Positions 1-9,232 are shown, numbered from the stretch's first letter. The stretch is 64,000 bases of DNA from JAICXG01 sp036825615 (GCA_036825615.1 DAISXY010000001.1:62001-126000), one strand, 5' to 3'. The notes: generated by a model from the sequence alone, not told the origin. A program made the numbers and translations.

Positions 1-843
1 AATCGAATAATAAAAAACCCGGGCATGATCCGCACTCAGCAACTCCCCCACCGGCAAGGCACAGGCGTTCCCACTCATGGTGAGACTTTTCCCTTTCGCG
101 ATCTTCATAAACCCGCCCAGAAATGGCCCTTCCGTAAGATCATTCTCTGCCGAATCGTAAGGTGAGACTTTGGCGAGGGCTGGATGCACACCAGGACAAT
201 GATAGCATTCGGAGTAATTCTCGAAGATGAGTTTCCAGTTGGCCCGCACGTCATAGCTGATGCGCCGGGCCGAGCGCAGCTGGGGCAGATTCCACTCCGC
301 GAATTTCCCTGCCAGCGGCGCGAACACTTGCGGGAGTGGCTTTGGCGCTGAAGACAAACTAACGAACATAAAGCCTTCCCATTCACCGATGCTGACGGCG
401 TGGAGCGGATAATCACCTTTCTCAAACCCCGGCACTTCATCCATGTGCGGTGCACCGATCAACCTGCCGCGGAGATTGTAGGTCCAGGCATGGTAGGGGC
501 ACTGAATGACAGCGAAGTGCCCGCGCGCTTCTTCGCACAGCCGCGTCCCGCGATGACGGCACACATTGTAAAACGCGTGTATCTCACCGTCTCGGTCCCG
601 CACGATGATGAGACTCTCGCCCGCGACATTCTTAACGATGTAATCACCTGGGCCATGAAGCTCATTCTGATGTCCGACACAGACCCACTCACGTGAGAAA
701 ATCTTCGCCTGTTCTTCCGCGAAAGCCTCCGGTGAGATAAAGTAACGCTGCGGCAAAGTCCGCGCCCCGGTGACGAAACTGTCGGCCGTTCTACGAAAGG
801 TTCGCGTCGCCTGGTTTTCGCTCGAGGTCATCATCGCCGCCAT
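1..843 (-). CDS. Rieske [2Fe-2S] aromatic ring-hydroxylating oxygenase alpha subunit (3' end outside window)
   Basis: At least 281 residues are open from the ATG at 843 to the left edge, where the gene runs out of the window. The Rieske cluster ligands are visible as C95-x-H97 (in CRHRG) and C115-x2-H118 (in CPYHAW). A mononuclear iron site follows in NYSECYHCPGVH, with H215 and H220 as the two histidines. This order, an N-terminal Rieske domain then an iron-binding SRPBCC catalytic domain, is that of ring-hydroxylating or amine-demethylating oxygenases such as the GbcA/carnitine monooxygenase group. A purine-rich GAAGGG lies about 9 nt before the chosen ATG; another possible ATG lies 9-12 nt further in. 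The substrate cannot be told from sequence, and no reductase gene is seen nearby. Confidence 0.88.
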   Translation of the reverse strand, partial: MAAMMTSSENQATRTFRRTADSFVTGARTLPQRYFISPEAFAEEQAKIFSREWVCVGHQNELHGPGDYIVKNVAGESLIIVRDRDGEIHAFYNVCRHRGTRLCEEARGHFAVIQCPYHAWTYNLRGRLIGAPHMDEVPGFEKGDYPLHAVSIGEWEGFMFVSLSSAPKPLPQVFAPLAGKFAEWNLPQLRSARRISYDVRANWKLIFENYSECYHCPGVHPALAKVSPYDSAENDLTEGPFLGGFMKIAKGKSLTMSGNACALPVGELLSADHARVFYYSI

Positions 844-911
844 GCTCCGACGCCCTTCCTTGATCGTCAAGCGGTCAAACCTCTGCGCTTGCTCTGACCA
901 TGCGGAACTGA

Positions 912-1877
912 TTGCATGCAGAAATGGAACCAACTCCGCCGCGCATCGAAATTTTTGCTCCCTTTGGCGAAGCCTTCGAACTGATGAGGAAAATCCTCTT
1001 TCGCCCCTTTGATATTGGGAAATGGCTTGTTATCGGTTTCGCTGCCTGGCTCGCGACTTTCTTCAGCGGGATTGGGTTCAGCTATCGCACTAACTTCCGC
1101 AACCAGGATTGGCACTGGCACTTTGCCCGCACCGGCGAGGCGATTCGGATCGAGCACGCGCCGATTTGGGTCATTCCTTTGCTTGTCGCCGCGGTGCTTG
1201 TCGGGCTGGCGGTGGCTGCGCTTCTTCTTTGGCTGAACTCACGCGCACGGTTCATCTTCACGGATTGCATTGTGCGCAATCGAGCCGCAATTGTTCAGCC
1301 CTGGAAGGAATTCCGCAGCGAAGGCGATCGCTATTTTGTTTTACAAATTGTGATCTCTTTTTGCAGTCTCCTCATCGTTGGCGGGCTGGCGTTAGTGTTC
1401 TTTGCCGGCAAGTATACGGATAACACTCTTCTTCCTCTTGCAATCATCATTCTTCTGGCCGTTTGCTTTGGTCTGGCCGCGGTTGTCGTCGCCGCCATCA
1501 TGCATCTTATGATCCCGGTGATGTATCGTCAGCGCTGCAGTGCCACCTCCGCTTTTTCGCAAGTCTGGAGGCTGATTGTCTCCCACCCCGCCATCTTTAT
1601 CCTCTTTGCCCTGTTCTACGTTGTCATCTACGTCGCGGGCGCGATGATCTCCTGTCTTCTCTCCTGCGTCACCTGCTGCGTCGCGGCACTGCCATATATC
1701 GGGACAGTTATCCTTTTGCCAGTCGTGCTCGTCCTCTATGCCTTCCCGCTCTGTTTCATGCGGCAATTTGGCGAGCCTTATGATGCCTGGGCGACCATCA
1801 GATCGGAAGAGCCGCCGCCCCTGCCCGAAGCTCCTCCCGTGCAGCTTCCTCCTCCTCCGCCACCGCCATCCCCATGA
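912..1877 (+). CDS. Multi-pass membrane protein of unknown function with proline-rich tail
   Basis: The 321-residue protein begins with a conserved-looking soluble lead (PPRIEIFAPFGEAFELMRKILFRPFDIGKW) and then has about five or six strongly hydrophobic segments: WLVIGFAAWLATFF, VIPLLVAAVLVGLAV, FVLQIVISFCSLLIVGG, LPLAIIILLAVCFGLAAV, IFILFALFYVVIYVAG and a last one near YIGTVILLPVVLVLYAF. It ends in a cytoplasmic or exposed run of about 20 residues rich in Pro (PPPLPEAPP and a run of seven prolines). No enzyme motif is seen. The start may be the ATG at 924, four codons later. It is divergent from the Rieske gene with only 68 bp between. The layout resembles DUF4013-like membrane proteins, but I cannot name a family with confidence. 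Confidence 0.75.
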   Translation: MHAEMEPTPPRIEIFAPFGEAFELMRKILFRPFDIGKWLVIGFAAWLATFFSGIGFSYRTNFRNQDWHWHFARTGEAIRIEHAPIWVIPLLVAAVLVGLAVAALLLWLNSRARFIFTDCIVRNRAAIVQPWKEFRSEGDRYFVLQIVISFCSLLIVGGLALVFFAGKYTDNTLLPLAIIILLAVCFGLAAVVVAAIMHLMIPVMYRQRCSATSAFSQVWRLIVSHPAIFILFALFYVVIYVAGAMISCLLSCVTCCVAALPYIGTVILLPVVLVLYAFPLCFMRQFGEPYDAWATIRSEEPPPLPEAPPVQLPPPPPPPSP

Positions 1878-1923
1878 CAGCCCTTGGAGCAAGTGCATCC
1901 GCTCGATGAATCTCGATCGCCGA

Positions 1924-3294
1924 TCACGGTTTCACGTCATTTCTCACGATCTTGCCGTCTTTCATGACAAAGAACACCCGCTCAGTTACTGTGATATCCC
2001 TGGTTGGGTCGCCCGGCATGGCGATCACATCAGCAAGTTTGCCCTTCTCGAGTGTGCCGAGCTTATCGGTAACTCCGAGTAACTGCGCGTCCACCGAAGT
2101 CGCGCTCAGGAGCGCATCAATCGGTTTCATTCCCAAGCCGGTCATGAGTGCGAACTCCTTTGCATTTTGTCCATGCGGAAATACGGCCGCGTCGGTGCCA
2201 AAGGAAATCTTCACCCCGATACGGATCGCGTTTCGGAACATCTCGGATCGCGCGGCCGTGGCCGCTTTTGCCTTCTCCTGCAGCGGAGGCGGGTATTGGT
2301 CAAGTTTACCCATGATATACTCCGAGGCCATGAGTGTAGGTGTGAGGTAGGTGCCCTTCTGTTTCATTAGTTGCAGTGTGTCCGGTTTGAGGAAGGAGCC
2401 ATGCTCAATCGAATCGACCCCGGCGTTGATCGCCTCTTTCGCCGCCTCATCCCCATGGCAATGAACGGCGACCTTTTTGCGCAAGCGGTGTGACTCATCC
2501 ACGAGTGCGGCCATTTCCGCCGGATCTAACTGCGGCACATCAACCTCGTCGCCTAACGAGAGCACGCCGCCCGAGACCGCCGCCTTGATAACATCGGCTC
2601 CATTCTTGACTTCATAGCGGACTGCTTTGCGAATCGCCTCCGGCCCATCGGCGATCCCATCGGTGTAATCCGCCTCCGCGCCAAAAAGCATGTCGCGATA
2701 ACCATTCGTCCAATCAAAGTGACCGCCGGTCGCGCCGATCCCGTGCGTTGCCACCAGCATCCGTGGCCCCGGCACGATGCCCTTGTTAATCGCGTTGCGC
2801 AGCGAAACATCGGGAAAATCATGTGAGTTCGGAAAACCACTCCCGACATCGCGCACGGTAGTAAAACCGGCGTTAATTGTCGCCTTCGCGTTCGGGATTG
2901 TCTCGAGCGCAAGCTGGGAGACGTTTTCCGAGATCGAGCGAAGCCGCCGCTCGTTATAGTTGCCCGAGAAGTCGAAGGTAAGATGCGTGTGTGCGTCCAT
3001 GAATCCCGGCGAAAGCGTCGCGTCACCGAGGTCGATGATTTCCGCTTCCTCAGGAATCTGGAGGTTACTGCCCGCGGCGCTGATTGTGTTGCCATTGATA
3101 ATCACGACGCCATTCGGCATGAGCGTTTTCGTTTTGCCATCGAAAAGCCGGGCGGCCTTCAGCACAATCATCCGCGCCGGGCTTGGTGCAGGCGAAGCTG
3201 CGGCGGTAGTTTGTCCTACTAAACAATCTAGTTCGCCGAAGTTGGCGAGGACGCCGGAAATCCAAAGCAGAGCAAGCAGGCGGTGAAAATGCAT
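1924..3294 (-). CDS. Exported metal-dependent amidohydrolase (imidazolonepropionase/Xaa-Pro dipeptidase-like)
   Basis: The protein has 456 residues. A hydrophobic N-terminus (LLALLWISGVLANF) suggests export. The mature part has the composite amidohydrolase fold: an N-terminal beta segment, then the metal motif DAHTHL, a likely carboxylated lysine in GADVIKAAVSGG, further metal histidines in VHCHGDEA and SIEHGSF, and the catalytic Asp in SFGTDAAVFPHG. The C-terminus GTLEKGKLADVIAMPGDP is typical of the family. Exported members are often annotated as prolidase- or imidazolonepropionase-like without a proven substrate. It is convergent with the membrane protein at 912-1877, with 46 bp between the two stop codons. 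The overall call is firm; the substrate is unknown. Confidence 0.9.
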   Translation of the reverse strand: MHFHRLLALLWISGVLANFGELDCLVGQTTAAASPAPSPARMIVLKAARLFDGKTKTLMPNGVVIINGNTISAAGSNLQIPEEAEIIDLGDATLSPGFMDAHTHLTFDFSGNYNERRLRSISENVSQLALETIPNAKATINAGFTTVRDVGSGFPNSHDFPDVSLRNAINKGIVPGPRMLVATHGIGATGGHFDWTNGYRDMLFGAEADYTDGIADGPEAIRKAVRYEVKNGADVIKAAVSGGVLSLGDEVDVPQLDPAEMAALVDESHRLRKKVAVHCHGDEAAKEAINAGVDSIEHGSFLKPDTLQLMKQKGTYLTPTLMASEYIMGKLDQYPPPLQEKAKAATAARSEMFRNAIRIGVKISFGTDAAVFPHGQNAKEFALMTGLGMKPIDALLSATSVDAQLLGVTDKLGTLEKGKLADVIAMPGDPTRDITVTERVFFVMKDGKIVRNDVKP

Positions 3295-3402
3295 TCGACA
3301 TCCTTGTAAGATCCGGCCTGGCTGTCAATCAGCTGCTATTCGGCCGCCTGGGCGAAGCGGCAGGCAATCATGAATCAGCTGCGAAGTTTTTTGGTTTCCC
3401 AC

Positions 3403-3430
3403 GGGATCCCTCGACTGCGCTCGGGATGAC
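3403..3430. repeat. 28-bp imperfect palindrome, copy 1 (GGGATCCNTCGAC family)
   Basis: This 28-bp element begins GGGATCCCTCGACTGCGCTC and ends GGGATGAC, so it can fold on itself. Two further copies differing at a few positions are at 12428-12455 and 12625-12652. It lies 15 bp upstream of the MFS gene start. Similar palindromes are common intergenic repeats in soil bacteria. Confidence 0.75.
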
Positions 3431-3445
3431 GGCAGAGTAAGGGCT

Positions 3446-4882
3446 ATGCGGGAAGGTCAGTTGATCGAATCCTATGTTCCGGCACGCCTGGATCGTCTGC
3501 CCTGGACCCGACAACACTGGCTCATTGTCTTCGCTCTCGGCGCGACCTGGATTCTCGACGGGCTCGAAGTGACGCTGGCTGGCGCGGTCGGCGCGATGCT
3601 GACCCATCGCGCTACCTTAAACCTAAGCGCCGCCCAGGTCGGTGCCAGTGCTACCTGTTATCTCATCGGCGCAGTAATCGGCGCGATTGTATTTGGTTAC
3701 GCGACCGATCGGCTCGGACGCAAACGCCTCTTCTTTACGACGGTCGCAGTTTATCTCGTCGCCACGGGCGCGACCGCGCTTTCGTGGAATTTCTGGAGCT
3801 ACGCGCTCTTTCGCGCTCTCACCGGCGCGGGAATCGGCGGCGAGTACGCGGCGATCAATTCTGCGATCGATGAGTTGATTCCCGCGCGGGTTCGGGGGCG
3901 AGTCGATCTCATGATCAACGGTTCCTACTGGATCGGCGCCGCCTTCGGAGCGGGCGCGACCTTGTGGCTGCTTGATCCGAGACTTGTCCCAGTCTCGTTA
4001 GGCTGGCGCTCCGCCTTTGGAATCGGCGCAATTCTCGGCCTCATCGTCATGTTCTTTCGCCAATGGATTCCGGAAAGCCCGCGCTGGCTCATGATCCACG
4101 GCCGCGAGGCGGAAGCTGAACGAATCGTGGCCCGTATGGAAGCGCAGGTGAATCCCGCCGACCTGATCCCGCCTGCCGAACCGCCGCTCCGCATCCGCAC
4201 CCGCACCCATACCCCATGGCGCGAGATCTGGAATGCGATCGCGCATCAACATCGGCGGCGCTCCGTCCTTGGTTTTGTCCTGATGCTATCCCAGGCATTT
4301 TTCTATAACGCGATCTTCTTCACCTACCCGCTGGTTCTCATGCGGTTCTACGGTGTCCCGGCCGAGAATGCCGGCCTCTATCTGGTCCCTTTCGCTCTCG
4401 GCAACGTGCTTGGGCCGGTCGTTATCGGTCACCTGTTCGACACCATCGGACGCAAGCCTATGATCACGCTCACCTATGTGACTTCCGGCCTGCTTCTCGC
4501 GTTCACCGGCTGGCTCTTCCATGCCGGCCTGCTCGACGCCCGCACCCAGACGATTGCCTGGATGATTATCTTCTTCATCGCCTCGGCCGCGGCCAGCTCG
4601 GCCTATCTCACGGTGAGTGAAATCTTCCCGCTCGAGGTGCGCGCGTTTGCGATCGCGATCTTCTATGCGGTTGGCACGCTCGCCGGCGGCGTCGGCGCAC
4701 CGCTCCTCTTCGGAGTGATCATCGGCACCGGATCCAGGAGCGCCCTCTTCGCTGGCTATCTGGTGGGCGCTGTCCTGATGGTGATCGGTGGCGTAACCGA
4801 AGCGTGGCTTGGGGTCGCGGCCGAACGCCGCTCGCTCGAGAGGGTTGCTCGCCCGCTTTCTGCGGGTGAGGAGCGGGCGTAA
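3446..4882 (+). CDS. MFS transporter, sugar-porter type
   Basis: This 478-residue inner-membrane carrier has about 12 predicted membrane spans. Family marks are visible: the loop 2-3 motif GYATDRLGRKR, a TM4-5 stretch RALTGAGIGGEYAAINSAI, the R-x-R-G-R loop (ARVRGRVD), the central loop motif PESPRWLMIHGREAEAERI, and a second copy of the loop motif, GHLFDTIGRKP, in the C-terminal half. PESPRWL and GIGGEYAA are typical of the metabolite:H+ symporter/sugar transporter (MFS_1/Sugar_tr) group. The cargo cannot be inferred. The gene stands alone between a palindromic repeat and the GntR operon. GTAAGG just upstream of the ATG is a weak ribosome-binding site. Confidence 0.9.
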   Translation: MREGQLIESYVPARLDRLPWTRQHWLIVFALGATWILDGLEVTLAGAVGAMLTHRATLNLSAAQVGASATCYLIGAVIGAIVFGYATDRLGRKRLFFTTVAVYLVATGATALSWNFWSYALFRALTGAGIGGEYAAINSAIDELIPARVRGRVDLMINGSYWIGAAFGAGATLWLLDPRLVPVSLGWRSAFGIGAILGLIVMFFRQWIPESPRWLMIHGREAEAERIVARMEAQVNPADLIPPAEPPLRIRTRTHTPWREIWNAIAHQHRRRSVLGFVLMLSQAFFYNAIFFTYPLVLMRFYGVPAENAGLYLVPFALGNVLGPVVIGHLFDTIGRKPMITLTYVTSGLLLAFTGWLFHAGLLDARTQTIAWMIIFFIASAAASSAYLTVSEIFPLEVRAFAIAIFYAVGTLAGGVGAPLLFGVIIGTGSRSALFAGYLVGAVLMVIGGVTEAWLGVAAERRSLERVARPLSAGEERA

Positions 4883-4910
4883 AAAAAGAGTTGCCAGCGG
4901 CTTGGTGTTG

Positions 4911-4920
4911 TAGTTAACTA
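4911..4920. promoter_or_regulatory. Palindrome TAGTTAACTA upstream of GntR-ABC operon, candidate operator
   Basis: A perfect 10-bp palindrome TAGTTAACTA sits 77 bp before the GntR start, in a locally AT-rich stretch (TTGTAGTTAACTATATCACC). A TTGCCA hexamer about 15-20 bp before it could act as a -35 box. YtrA-type GntR regulators usually repress their own operon, so this is the best operator candidate here. The assignment is inferred. Confidence 0.35.
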
Positions 4921-4996
4921 TATCACCATATGGCAAGGACGGCTTCGCTTCGACCAAGTTTGCTTCTTTCGCCCTGGCACGGATGGACCGCACCGG

Positions 4997-5371
4997 ATGA
5001 ACCGTGAATGGAATGAAACCCAGCCTATCTATCGCCAACTGCGCGATCGCGGCGTCCATATGATCCTCGACGGCGTGCTCAAGGAGGGTGATCCGCTGCC
5101 CTCGGTCCGCAGTGTCGCGGCCGAATTTCGGGTCAACCCGCTCACCGTCCTGAAGGCTTATCAACAGCTGGCGGACGAAGAGCTGGTCGAGAAGCGGCGC
5201 GGGCTCGGCATGTTCGTGCGAAGTGGCGCCCGCGACATCCTTCTCAAGGGCGAGCGCGAGAAATTTTTAACTGAAGAATGGCCGCGAATCGCCGCCACGA
5301 TTCAACGATTGGGGATTAAGCCGAAAGAACTGCGGGCCGCGGCCGCTCGCTTGGCGAAGAAGAAGACCTAA
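4997..5371 (+). CDS. GntR-family transcriptional regulator, YtrA subfamily
   Basis: The 124-residue protein has an N-terminal winged helix (PIYRQLRDRGVHMILDGVLK, then LPSVRSVAAEFRVNPLTVLKAYQQL) and only a short C-terminal helical tail. This is the size and layout of the YtrA subfamily, which lacks a large effector domain. It is followed after 3 bp by the ATP-binding subunit and then the permease. This gene order is typical for YtrA-type regulators that repress an adjacent ABC transporter operon until cell-envelope stress or an antibiotic relieves repression. It probably autoregulates through a site near 4911-4920. The start is the ATG within the phrase MNREWNETQPIY, which lines up with the usual domain start. 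Confidence 0.92.
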   Translation: MNREWNETQPIYRQLRDRGVHMILDGVLKEGDPLPSVRSVAAEFRVNPLTVLKAYQQLADEELVEKRRGLGMFVRSGARDILLKGEREKFLTEEWPRIAATIQRLGIKPKELRAAAARLAKKKT

Positions 5372-5374
5372 GCC

Positions 5375-6253
5375 ATGACCTGCATCGACGCACGCGGACT
5401 CCGTAAGACCTTTGGCACGACCGTCGCCCTGGATGGGATTGATCTGCGGGTCGAAGAAGGCCGAATCCTGGGACTGGTCGGCCCGAACGGCGCCGGTAAG
5501 ACCACCGCACTGAATGCGATCCTCGGACTCACTGCCTATGAAGGAGAACTCAGGGTGCTTGGCCGCGATCCATGGAGAGCGCGCGATCAACTCATGCGGG
5601 AGGTTTCTTTTATTGCCGATGTCGCCGTCCTTCCCCGCTGGATCCGGGTCTCGCAGTTACTTGATTACGTCGCCGGTGTGCATCCGCGGTTCGATCGCGC
5701 CACGGCGGAGAGCTTTCTGGCCAGGACCGAAATCAAGCGGAGGAGCAAAGTGCGGGAATTATCCAAGGGGATGGTTGCTCAGCTTCATCTTGCGCTCGTC
5801 ATGGCGATCGACGCAAAGCTTCTGGTGCTGGATGAGCCGACGCTTGGCCTCGACATTCTCTATCGCAAACAGTTCTACGATTCGCTCCTGAACGATTATT
5901 TCGATCGCCGCCGCACCATCGTCGTGACGACGCACCAGGTGGAGGAGGTGCAGGACGTCCTGACCGATCTCATGTTCATAAGTCATGGCCGCATTGTGCT
6001 GCAATGCAGCATGGAAGAATTCGATTCGCGCTACCTGGAAGTGCTGGTCAATCCCGAGCAGCTCAGTCTGGCCCGCGCCCTCAAGCCAATCCACGAACGT
6101 CCCGTCTTTGGCCGCACGGTTTTGTTGTTCGATGGGATTAAGCGCGAAGAACTCGCCGCCTTGGGAGAAGTGCGCCGGCCCAGCATTGCCGATTTGTTCG
6201 TCGCGGTCATGGGTAACTCCCCATCTGCCGTTCGCACTAAAACACCGGAGTAA
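5375..6253 (+). CDS. ABC transporter ATP-binding protein
   Basis: The 292-residue cytoplasmic ATPase has Walker A (GPNGAGKTT, about residues 37-45), an ABC signature variant LSKGM in place of LSGGQ, Walker B (LLVLDEPTLGLD) and the switch histidine in VVTTHQVEE. The length and the C-terminal extension after the switch region match the ABC-2 subfamily that partners with single permeases (YtrB/CcmA-like). It lies 3 bp after the GntR gene and 4 bp before the permease, so the three are almost certainly co-transcribed. The LSKGM signature is a known variant in this subfamily. Confidence 0.93.
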   Translation: MTCIDARGLRKTFGTTVALDGIDLRVEEGRILGLVGPNGAGKTTALNAILGLTAYEGELRVLGRDPWRARDQLMREVSFIADVAVLPRWIRVSQLLDYVAGVHPRFDRATAESFLARTEIKRRSKVRELSKGMVAQLHLALVMAIDAKLLVLDEPTLGLDILYRKQFYDSLLNDYFDRRRTIVVTTHQVEEVQDVLTDLMFISHGRIVLQCSMEEFDSRYLEVLVNPEQLSLARALKPIHERPVFGRTVLLFDGIKREELAALGEVRRPSIADLFVAVMGNSPSAVRTKTPE

Positions 6254-6257
6254 TGCG

Positions 6258-7193
6258 ATGAATGCGGAGCTGAATCCACGACCGCTCTTTTCCGAGCCGC
6301 GTAAAATTAACGGGCTAGCTTCCCAAGGCGCCCCTACCGACCCGTTCTACTGGTCGGTCTGGCGCGAAGTGTGGGAGAACCGCTCGATCTACATCGCGCC
6401 GCTGATCGTCGCGGGGATCGTTATCTTGGGCTGGTTCGTGAGAGCGTTGGATTTACCGCAGCTCAGGCGCAATGCCCTTGCGCTCGATCCGGCGCGCCAG
6501 CGCGCAGCCATCGAAGCGCCCTACGACATTGCGGCCATGATGTTGCTTTTCACTGCCTTTATCGTGGGCGCCTTCTACTGTCTCGACGCGCTCTACGGCG
6601 AACGGCGCGATCGCAGCATTCTGTTTTGGAAATCACTTCCGGTTTCAGATCTTACTGCCGTGCTTTCAAAGGCGACGATTCCGCTCGGAATTCTGCCGCT
6701 GGTCACCTTCGTCATCATCCTTGTCACTCAGTTCGTGATGCTCCTCATCAGCACATTCGCGCTTCTCTCGAGTGGGCTCGCCGCCACGACCTGGGCTAAC
6801 TTCAATCTCTTCCAGCAATCAGTCATCCTGCTCTACGGACTCATTGCGATCGCCTTCTGGCATGCGCCGATTTATGCCTGGCTCCTGCTCGTTTCGGCCT
6901 GGGCCCGCCGTGCGACTTTTCTTTGGGCGATCCTGCCACTTATCGCCATGCAGATTTTCGAGAAGATTACTTTTGGAACGAACTACATCGGTCACCTGGT
7001 GCGAGACCGATTCATCGGATTTGCGCCACGCGCCTTTAGTTTCCACGGCGGGACCCAGCCCACGATCGATTCCCTGGCGCAACTCACTCCCGCGAACTAC
7101 CTGACCAGCCCTGGCTTTTGGCTTGGTCTTGCCTTTGCCGTGGCATTTCTTGCCGCCGCGGTCCGCCTGCGCCGTTATCGCGACCCGCTCTGA
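6258..7193 (+). CDS. ABC-2 type transporter permease
   Basis: The protein has 311 residues with about six hydrophobic spans (IAPLIVAGIVILGWFV, IAAMMLLFTAFIVGAF, IPLGILPLVTFVIILVTQFVMLL, QSVILLYGLIAIAFWHAPIYAWLLL, and a C-terminal WLGLAFAVAFLAAA). The start is the ATG at 6258, seven bases after a GGAG; a longer reading that begins inside the ATPase gene is not needed. The phrase LDALYGERRDRSILFWKSLPVSD is typical of ABC-2 permeases that work with the preceding ATPase. The cargo is unknown; YtrA-controlled exporters often act in envelope stress or peptide antibiotic export. Confidence 0.88.
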   Translation: MNAELNPRPLFSEPRKINGLASQGAPTDPFYWSVWREVWENRSIYIAPLIVAGIVILGWFVRALDLPQLRRNALALDPARQRAAIEAPYDIAAMMLLFTAFIVGAFYCLDALYGERRDRSILFWKSLPVSDLTAVLSKATIPLGILPLVTFVIILVTQFVMLLISTFALLSSGLAATTWANFNLFQQSVILLYGLIAIAFWHAPIYAWLLLVSAWARRATFLWAILPLIAMQIFEKITFGTNYIGHLVRDRFIGFAPRAFSFHGGTQPTIDSLAQLTPANYLTSPGFWLGLAFAVAFLAAAVRLRRYRDPL

Positions 7194-7229
7194 TCCGCAC
7201 TCGATTCAATCATCGAAAGGAAGAAGATC

Positions 7230-7943
7230 ATGCATCCAACAGTCAAAGCGGCCCGTATCGCCGGCGCAATCTATCTATCAATAGTCCTGACCGCCCCCTT
7301 CACTTTGCTCTATGTCCCCGGCAAACTCATCGTCCGCGGCGATGCCGCCGCGACGGCCAGCAATATTCTGGCGCATGAAACGATGTTTCGTCTCGCGGTC
7401 ATCGGCGATCTCGTTACCGACGTGATTTTTGTTTCTCTGGCGATCGCACTTTATCGCTTGCTCAGCAGCGTAAGCAGGACCTGGGCGCTGTTGATGCTTT
7501 CATTCGTCCTCGTCTCGGCGGCGGTCGGATTTCTCAACACCCTCAACAATGTGGCGGCACTGATCCTCTTTCGGGGCGGCGATTTCCTCGCCGCTTTTGA
7601 CAAGCCGCAGCTCAACGCCCTCGGCTATCTCTTCCTGCGCCTGCAAAACCAGGGAATTTTCATGAACGAGCTCTTTTGGGGGCTGTGGCTTTTCCCATTT
7701 GGACTGCTTGTCTTTCGCTCCAGGTTCCTGCCGCGGCTTCTTGGTGTCTGGCTGATGATCAACTGTTTTGGTTATGTGGCTCTCTGCTTTATTGGGCTAC
7801 TCGCGCCGCATTACTATAGCGCCGCATTTCGGTGGTCGCAGCCTATTCTCCTTGGCGAGCTGGCGGTCATGCTCTGGCTCTTGATCAAGGGTGCAAAGGT
7901 ACCAAAGCCATTACCGGCCGGCGGTCGTCCCAGCATGATTTGA
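7230..7943 (+). CDS. DUF4386 family membrane protein
   Basis: The 237-residue protein has six or so hydrophobic segments and the DUF4386 pattern: an N-terminal RIAGAIYLSIVLTAPF, a periplasmic loop with a repeated LNALGYLFLRLQNQG, and ELFWGLWLFPFGLLVFRSRFLPRLLG. The family has no assigned function. A good ribosome-binding site (GAAAGGAAGAAG) precedes the ATG at 7230. It begins 36 bp after the permease stop and probably ends the GntR-ABC operon. DUF4386 genes often sit beside small regulator and transporter operons. Confidence 0.85.
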   Translation: MHPTVKAARIAGAIYLSIVLTAPFTLLYVPGKLIVRGDAAATASNILAHETMFRLAVIGDLVTDVIFVSLAIALYRLLSSVSRTWALLMLSFVLVSAAVGFLNTLNNVAALILFRGGDFLAAFDKPQLNALGYLFLRLQNQGIFMNELFWGLWLFPFGLLVFRSRFLPRLLGVWLMINCFGYVALCFIGLLAPHYYSAAFRWSQPILLGELAVMLWLLIKGAKVPKPLPAGGRPSMI

Positions 7944-8122
7944 GTGCGCATGAAAGCGAACCTGATTACGAACTTTTCACAGATGTCAACACAGTGAATC
8001 GTATGAATCGTTAGTTATTCCTATGATCGATACCTCACAATCCGCGAATGAAGCGCAACTGCAGTCTCTTGATCCTTGTTCATGATCGAGCGGCACCGTT
8101 CCGGCAATTATCCATCCATCCT

Positions 8123-9232
8123 ATGAAACGAGTACTAAAGTGGATCTTCGGCATTCTTTTTGGCCTCATCTTAGTTCTTTTCCTTTTCCTGTTTGTCGCC
8201 TACTGGCGCTCGGCCAACGATTGCGGTCAGGCCATCGCGGCTGGAACTCAAACGATGAAAGCCATTACTTATTGTGACTATGGCTCACCCGACGTTCTGC
8301 GGGTGGAAGAAATCCAGAAACCCATTCCGGCCGACGACCAGGCGCTGATCAGAGTTCGAGCTGCGTCAATAAACCCATACGACTGGCATTTCCTCGAAGG
8401 CACGCCCTACATCATGCGCCTCGAATCAGGGCTGCGGAAGCCGAAGAAGCGGCAGCTTGGGGTGGATTATGCCGGCGTCGTAGAAGCGGTCGGGAAAAGC
8501 GTCACTGACCTGAAACCTGGGGACGAGGTTTTCGGCGGGAAACAGGGCGCGTTTGCTGAGTATGTCTGTACGCGCGCGAATCGAGCGGTTCGCAAACCGC
8601 CTGGGGTCACCTTTGAACAGGCGGCGTGTCTCCCAATCGCAGCCACGACTGCGTTGCAGAGCCTGCGCGATTCCGGCAAGCTCAAGCCCGGTCAGGATGT
8701 CTTGATCAATGGCGCTTCCGGCGGGGTAGGCACGTTTGCGGTGCAGCTCGGGAAGTACTTCGGTGCCCATGTCACCGCCGTCTGTAGCACAAGGAACCTG
8801 GAGCTGGTCCGCTCTCTCGGCGCGGAGCAGATGATCGATTATACGAAGGAGGACTTCAGTAACAGTCCCAAGCGTTATGACCTAATCGTCGACAACGTCG
8901 GCACACAACCACTCACTTCATTTCGTCGTGTCCTGAAACCGAATGGAATCTGCGTTTTGATCGGTGGCGGCGGTCCCGATGAAGGCCGCTGGATTGGACC
9001 TTTGTCTCGTCCTTTGAAGGCGAAGCTGATGTCACCCTTTGTGAGCCAGAAGTTCAGCATGATGCTCGCGGATATGAACCCGAAAGACTTAACCATCCTG
9101 GCGAATCTGGTTCAAACCGGCAAAGTGAGGCCGGTGATCGACCGCACTTACAAGCTGGCCGAGGTGCCGGAGGCGATTCGGTATCTGGAGAAAGGACACG
9201 CGCGGGGGAAGGTAATCATCGCGGTTGAGTAG
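8123..9232 (+). CDS. Membrane-anchored zinc-independent MDR oxidoreductase (quinone oxidoreductase-like)
   Basis: From the ATG at 8123 the protein has 369 residues. It starts with one membrane span (WIFGILFGLILVLFLFLFVAYW), then a medium-chain dehydrogenase: MKAITYCDYGSPDVLRVEE, GVDYAGVVEAVG, GDEVFGG, and the NAD(P)-binding loop GASGGVGTFAVQLGKYFG. The catalytic zinc ligands of alcohol dehydrogenases are missing, as in quinone oxidoreductases. An open frame continues upstream to 8048 but that lead looks non-coding. The N-terminal anchor is unusual, since most relatives are soluble and begin at the internal Met of MKAITY. The 3' end overlaps the convergent ThpR gene by 17 bp. Confidence 0.88.
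   Translation: MKRVLKWIFGILFGLILVLFLFLFVAYWRSANDCGQAIAAGTQTMKAITYCDYGSPDVLRVEEIQKPIPADDQALIRVRAASINPYDWHFLEGTPYIMRLESGLRKPKKRQLGVDYAGVVEAVGKSVTDLKPGDEVFGGKQGAFAEYVCTRANRAVRKPPGVTFEQAACLPIAATTALQSLRDSGKLKPGQDVLINGASGGVGTFAVQLGKYFGAHVTAVCSTRNLELVRSLGAEQMIDYTKEDFSNSPKRYDLIVDNVGTQPLTSFRRVLKPNGICVLIGGGGPDEGRWIGPLSRPLKAKLMSPFVSQKFSMMLADMNPKDLTILANLVQTGKVRPVIDRTYKLAEVPEAIRYLEKGHARGKVIIAVE

Noticed and set aside
1109..1130. TGGCAC...TTTGC resembling a sigma-54 promoter
   Set aside because: Wrong GG-to-GC spacing and located inside a coding region.
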